From positions 496,001 to 560,000 of the forward strand of contig CAXXGM010000007.1 of the NCBI GenBank assembly GCA_963677325.2: DNA of 64,000 nucleotides, read 5' to 3'. The DNA comes from G963677325 sp963677325 (lineage in GTDB: Bacteria; Bacteroidota; Bacteroidia; Bacteroidales; Prolixibacteraceae). Below are positions 61,258 through 64,000 of the stretch, one piece after another; positions within the stretch are counted from its first letter, which is position 1, and every line of letters starts with the position of its first letter. A model generated the notes under the pieces. The model had not been told where the DNA came from, ran no database searches, and was given only the letters and a program-made list of their open reading frames with translations. The position numbers and the translations under genes were made by a program.

Positions 61258-61420
61258 TGAAATTTGTCAATGATTGTCAATGATGGTCGTTTATAGTCAT
61301 TTAAAAAGGTCATTTATTGTCATTCGTTTGGAAGGAGAGATTAAGGAAACCTTATTTTATGTTTTTAAACCTTAGTAGCCATTAAGAACGACAACAAAAC
61401 CGACCTTATTACCTTATTTT
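61258..61420. repeat. TGGTCATT repeat and ACCTTAGTAGCC element
   Basis: TTGTCAATGATTGTCAATGA and GGTCATTTATTGTCATTCG are units of the family at 54615. From 61346 to 61420 a second copy of the element at 56164-56236 follows (CCTTATTTT, AACCTTAGTAGCCAT, CCGACCTTATTACCTTATT). Confidence 0.6.
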
Positions 61421-61434
61421 AAACTAAATATGCT

Positions 61435-61827
61435 GTGAAAAGATATTTTTTTATTTTGATCATTATGTTGATGTGCTCCTGTTCTACTTCGATTATTCGA
61501 AATGACGCTGCTATTGAATTCAGTAATAAAAGTTATGATTTCGGGAAAATTCCCTTTAAGAAGGAAACTTCTCATTTGTTCGAATTCAAAAATTCAGGAA
61601 AATCTTCACTGGTCATCTATGATGTAAAGGCCTCGTGTGGCTGTACAGTTCCTGAATGGAGCAAAAAACCAATAAGACAGGGAGAGATTGGACAATTGAA
61701 TATCAAATATGATGCGGCTTTCCCTGGTGTGTTTCAAAAAACATTGGAAATATTTTACAATGGCCCTAACTCTCCGGCAAGAATAGAAATTAAAGGTGAG
61801 GTGAAAAAACAGGAAGTGATGAATTGA
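61435..61827 (+). CDS. DUF1573-domain lipoprotein
   Basis: A 130-residue lipoprotein starting with GTG (signal FILIIMLMCSCSTS). The mature part is a single DUF1573 immunoglobulin-like domain: SYDFGKIPFKKETSHLFEFKNSGKSSLVIYDVKASCGCTVPEW...GEIGQLNIKYDAAFPG, with the typical SCGCT. In Bacteroidota this domain often stands next to secreted peptides and surface proteins. It is 48 bp before the O-antigen-ligase-like gene and probably co-transcribed with it. The function of the domain is unknown. Confidence 0.85.
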   Translation: MKRYFFILIIMLMCSCSTSIIRNDAAIEFSNKSYDFGKIPFKKETSHLFEFKNSGKSSLVIYDVKASCGCTVPEWSKKPIRQGEIGQLNIKYDAAFPGVFQKTLEIFYNGPNSPARIEIKGEVKKQEVMN

Positions 61828-61875
61828 TAGACACCGATAACACCTCAGATAAATTGGAATTCTACTCGAATTAAA

Positions 61876-63798
61876 ATGAAAAAAGATAAATTAGCTCTAT
61901 TTAGGCTAGTATTTGTTTTTGCGTTTGGCGCATTTCTGTTGTTGCTTCCATTTCAAGTATGGCAAAGACTTTTTTTTACCACTCAGGCAGCTAAAGTCCT
62001 GTTCTTAGGATGGAGTGTAATATTTTTTTTAATGATGTTTGGAGGTTACTATTTTTTTAATGGAGGATTGAGAAAGCTAAATTTTACAAGAATAGATGTG
62101 TCGCTTATTTTGCTATTATTTTATACGGTTTGTCATATTGTCTGGATTAAATCGGTGCAGCTTCATCCGCTTTTTGTATTTCAATGGCTTTCATTGACTA
62201 TACTATACATTTTATTCCGCATCATAACATTCCGGTATCAATTATTGTTAATCATCTTTCTGATGGTAGCAGCTGCTTCTCAGGCGGTATACGGTAACCT
62301 TCAGCTTTTCGGGATTTATTCTTCCTATCACAATTTTTTTAAGCTTACCGGAAGTTTTTTCAATCCAGGCCCATATTCGGGATATCTTATATCAGCATTG
62401 CCTGTAGCTATTTGTATTTGGCTTTTTAATGAGAAAAGGTCTTCGTCTTCAGATTCAATAGAAAAGACTAATCATGACAGCCGTTTTTGTTTACGGAAGA
62501 ACTTTGTTCTCGGGTTCATAAGTCTACAAGCTTTGGCAAAATGTACCGCCATTGTTACAATTGCTACAATACTAATAGTACTACCGGCCAGCCGCTCACG
62601 AGCGGCATGGCTTGCATCTGGAGTCTCTGTACTATACCTTTTAGCAGCAAAAGGTGAATTTAGAAAATTGTGGCAACTATTGGCCGGTAATGGAGGTAGA
62701 AAATGGTTGTTCTATATATTAATAGCAGTTACAGTATTGAAATTTGCAAGCGGACTTTATCTGATGAAGAAAGGCTCTGCTGATGGACGTATATTGATTT
62801 GGAAAGTAACCTTAATCGCTATCAAGGAGCAACTTTTGTTCGGACGTGGTCTTGAAACATTTAAGGCATTTTATATGAATGGTCAATCGGATTATTTTAA
62901 AGATCATCCTGATTCGCCAGAAACAGCTATTGCCGGGGATGTTAATTACACTTTTAACGAACCATTACGAATCGTTTCTGAAACCGGGTTGATTGGCTTC
63001 TTATTTGTGTTATTTATAATTTGCTCAGCCTTTAAAAATGTTGAAGCTGATTTTAATCAACATGACCACGATCACGTTACTCTATTTTCCCGGGCAGGCT
63101 TGCTTTCTATAATGATTTTCAGCTGCTTCTCTTATCCTACTGAGATTGTCCCGATAATAGTCAATGTTTTACTTTATCTTTCATTTATTTCAGCGGGTCA
63201 GCGCCCTTTATTTATCTTGTCTTTTGGTTCGAAGCATCGTAATACTTTTGTACGATTGCTTCCTGCCATGGCACTGTCAGTTATTGTGATATTTACTAGC
63301 CAACAACTTTACTGTGTTGACAGAGCATATGGCCAGTGGAATAATGCCTATGTTGTTTATAATATGGGAGCATACAAAGAAGCAATAGACGAGTACGAAA
63401 AAGTTTATCCGCAATTAAAGAATAATGGCGATTACCTGATTAGCTACGGCAAATCCCTCTCAATGGCCGAAAATCATGAAAAAGCTATTGAGATTTTAGA
63501 ACGAAGTAAAGCCTTTGTAAACAATACAATCCTCTATACTGCCTTGGGTGATAGCTATAAAGCAATCGGTCAAACCACAAAGGCGGAAAATGCCTACCTT
63601 CACGCCTGGTACATGGTTCCTTCGCGCTTTTATCCCAAATACCTGCTCGCAAAATTATATGATGAAACCGGACAAAATCGAAAAGCAATGATGACTGCTA
63701 AAGAGATTCTCGGGAAAAAGATAAAGGTTGAATCAATAGCTATAAAAGAGATCAAGGGTGAGATGAAAAAGATAATTGAAAAACAAGATAGTATTTAA
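61876..63798 (+). CDS. O-antigen ligase (Wzy_C)-like membrane protein with TPR tail
   Basis: A 640-residue membrane protein with about 11-12 TMs. The Wzy/WaaL-like core has VLPASRSRAAWLASGVSVLYLL and the large loop KEQLLFGRGLETFKAFYMNGQ ... NYTFNEPLRIVSETGLIGFLFVLFIICSAF, the usual arrangement of the family. After residue 480 the C-terminus has tetratricopeptide-like helices (AYVVYNMGAYKEAIDEYEKVYPQL, LISYGKSLSMAENHEKAIEILERSK, TALGDSYKAIGQTTKAENAYLHAW). The family joins or polymerises glycans. In Bacteroidota such TPR forms stand near secreted peptide genes, as here, where the glycan role is unproven. Confidence 0.8.
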   Translation: MKKDKLALFRLVFVFAFGAFLLLLPFQVWQRLFFTTQAAKVLFLGWSVIFFLMMFGGYYFFNGGLRKLNFTRIDVSLILLLFYTVCHIVWIKSVQLHPLFVFQWLSLTILYILFRIITFRYQLLLIIFLMVAAASQAVYGNLQLFGIYSSYHNFFKLTGSFFNPGPYSGYLISALPVAICIWLFNEKRSSSSDSIEKTNHDSRFCLRKNFVLGFISLQALAKCTAIVTIATILIVLPASRSRAAWLASGVSVLYLLAAKGEFRKLWQLLAGNGGRKWLFYILIAVTVLKFASGLYLMKKGSADGRILIWKVTLIAIKEQLLFGRGLETFKAFYMNGQSDYFKDHPDSPETAIAGDVNYTFNEPLRIVSETGLIGFLFVLFIICSAFKNVEADFNQHDHDHVTLFSRAGLLSIMIFSCFSYPTEIVPIIVNVLLYLSFISAGQRPLFILSFGSKHRNTFVRLLPAMALSVIVIFTSQQLYCVDRAYGQWNNAYVVYNMGAYKEAIDEYEKVYPQLKNNGDYLISYGKSLSMAENHEKAIEILERSKAFVNNTILYTALGDSYKAIGQTTKAENAYLHAWYMVPSRFYPKYLLAKLYDETGQNRKAMMTAKEILGKKIKVESIAIKEIKGEMKKIIEKQDSI

Positions 63799-63908
63799 AT
63801 CCAGCTAACTCAAAAAAAATGGATTGGAACTTGTAAGAAGTATCGCATTTATAATTGAAAATCAAATATGAATACTTTGGCAGGTCTGTAAAGTATTTTA
63901 GGTTTTCG

Positions 63909-64000
63909 ATGGAATACCAAAAGCGGTTTTCAGTTTCCGAATACGGAATAGAGCTCTCCGTAAAAAAAGAACAACTAATAATCAATTATCATATTATATT
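63909..64000 (+). CDS. Possible start of a gene running off the window
   Basis: From ATG at 63909 the frame MEYQKRFSVSEYGIELSVKK stays open through the end of the window (about 31 codons). The composition is protein-like, but the piece is too short to recognise. It could also be chance. Confidence 0.3.
   Translation, partial: MEYQKRFSVSEYGIELSVKKEQLIINYHII

Overview
The window looks like a chromosomal segment of a Bacteroidota bacterium, most likely class Bacteroidia. Supporting signs are Bacteroidota-restricted families (a DUF4494 protein, a DUF1573 lipoprotein, a fulvocin C-related lipoprotein, a DUF4372-type IS4 transposase remnant), promoters of the TAnnTTTG (-7) type, few Shine-Dalgarno sequences, many lipoproteins, and moderate to low GC. 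No rRNA, prophage or CRISPR array is visible.

Layout. 1-900: repeat-rich DNA with a 198-bp inverted-repeat element that can fold like a structured RNA or be a MITE. 0.9-9.7 kb, mostly minus strand: a HigBA-type toxin-antitoxin pair, a truncated ORF6N gene, a nitrilase-family amidase, a secreted EreA/ChaN-like protein, a DUF898 membrane protein, an NADP oxidoreductase, tRNA-Pro(CGG), and on the plus strand a Tat-exported Gfo/Idh/MocA oxidoreductase. 10.1-25.9 kb: one long minus-strand cluster that mixes ABC and RND export. In transcription order it holds an ABC ATPase, a giant ABC-2 permease with M1-peptidase-like and golvesin-like domains, a TolC-type protein, a lipoprotein adaptor, an HAE1 RND permease, a second RND permease whose C-terminus runs by a one-base frame change into a membrane segment plus ABC ATPase, and a last ABC-2 permease. 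This chimeric RND-ABC locus is the most unusual system here.

26-35.4 kb is housekeeping and stress functions: DUF4494, a Fur-family regulator, a GroES-like co-chaperone, an esterase, HtpG, a CPBP protease, an ICMT-like methyltransferase, tRNA-Ser(TGA)-tRNA-Trp(CCA), and an RsmF-type rRNA methyltransferase. 35.7-42.9 kb: a GH16-like protein with substituted catalytic residues, two tandem SGNH hydrolase lipoproteins, a secreted six-hairpin glycosidase-like protein and a lipoprotein. 42.9-48.6 kb: a TetR-TolC-HlyD-ABC2-ABC2 export operon that lacks an ATPase gene, with a perfect operator palindrome at the regulator start. Then YitT, PadR and a 961-aa MG2/plug-domain protein carrying an in-frame minisatellite insertion.

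54.6-58 kb is repeat-dense with an IS4 remnant and an internally duplicated membrane protein. 58.2-63.8 kb carries a fulvocin C-related Cys-rich lipoprotein followed by a transglutaminase-like/discoidin lipoprotein, a DUF1573 lipoprotein and an O-antigen-ligase-like membrane protein, which may form one secreted-peptide or surface-modification locus. Intergenic DNA is unusually rich in short dispersed repeats, including two MITE-like families, one nested in the other. Functional calls rest on motif recognition by eye; no database search was run.
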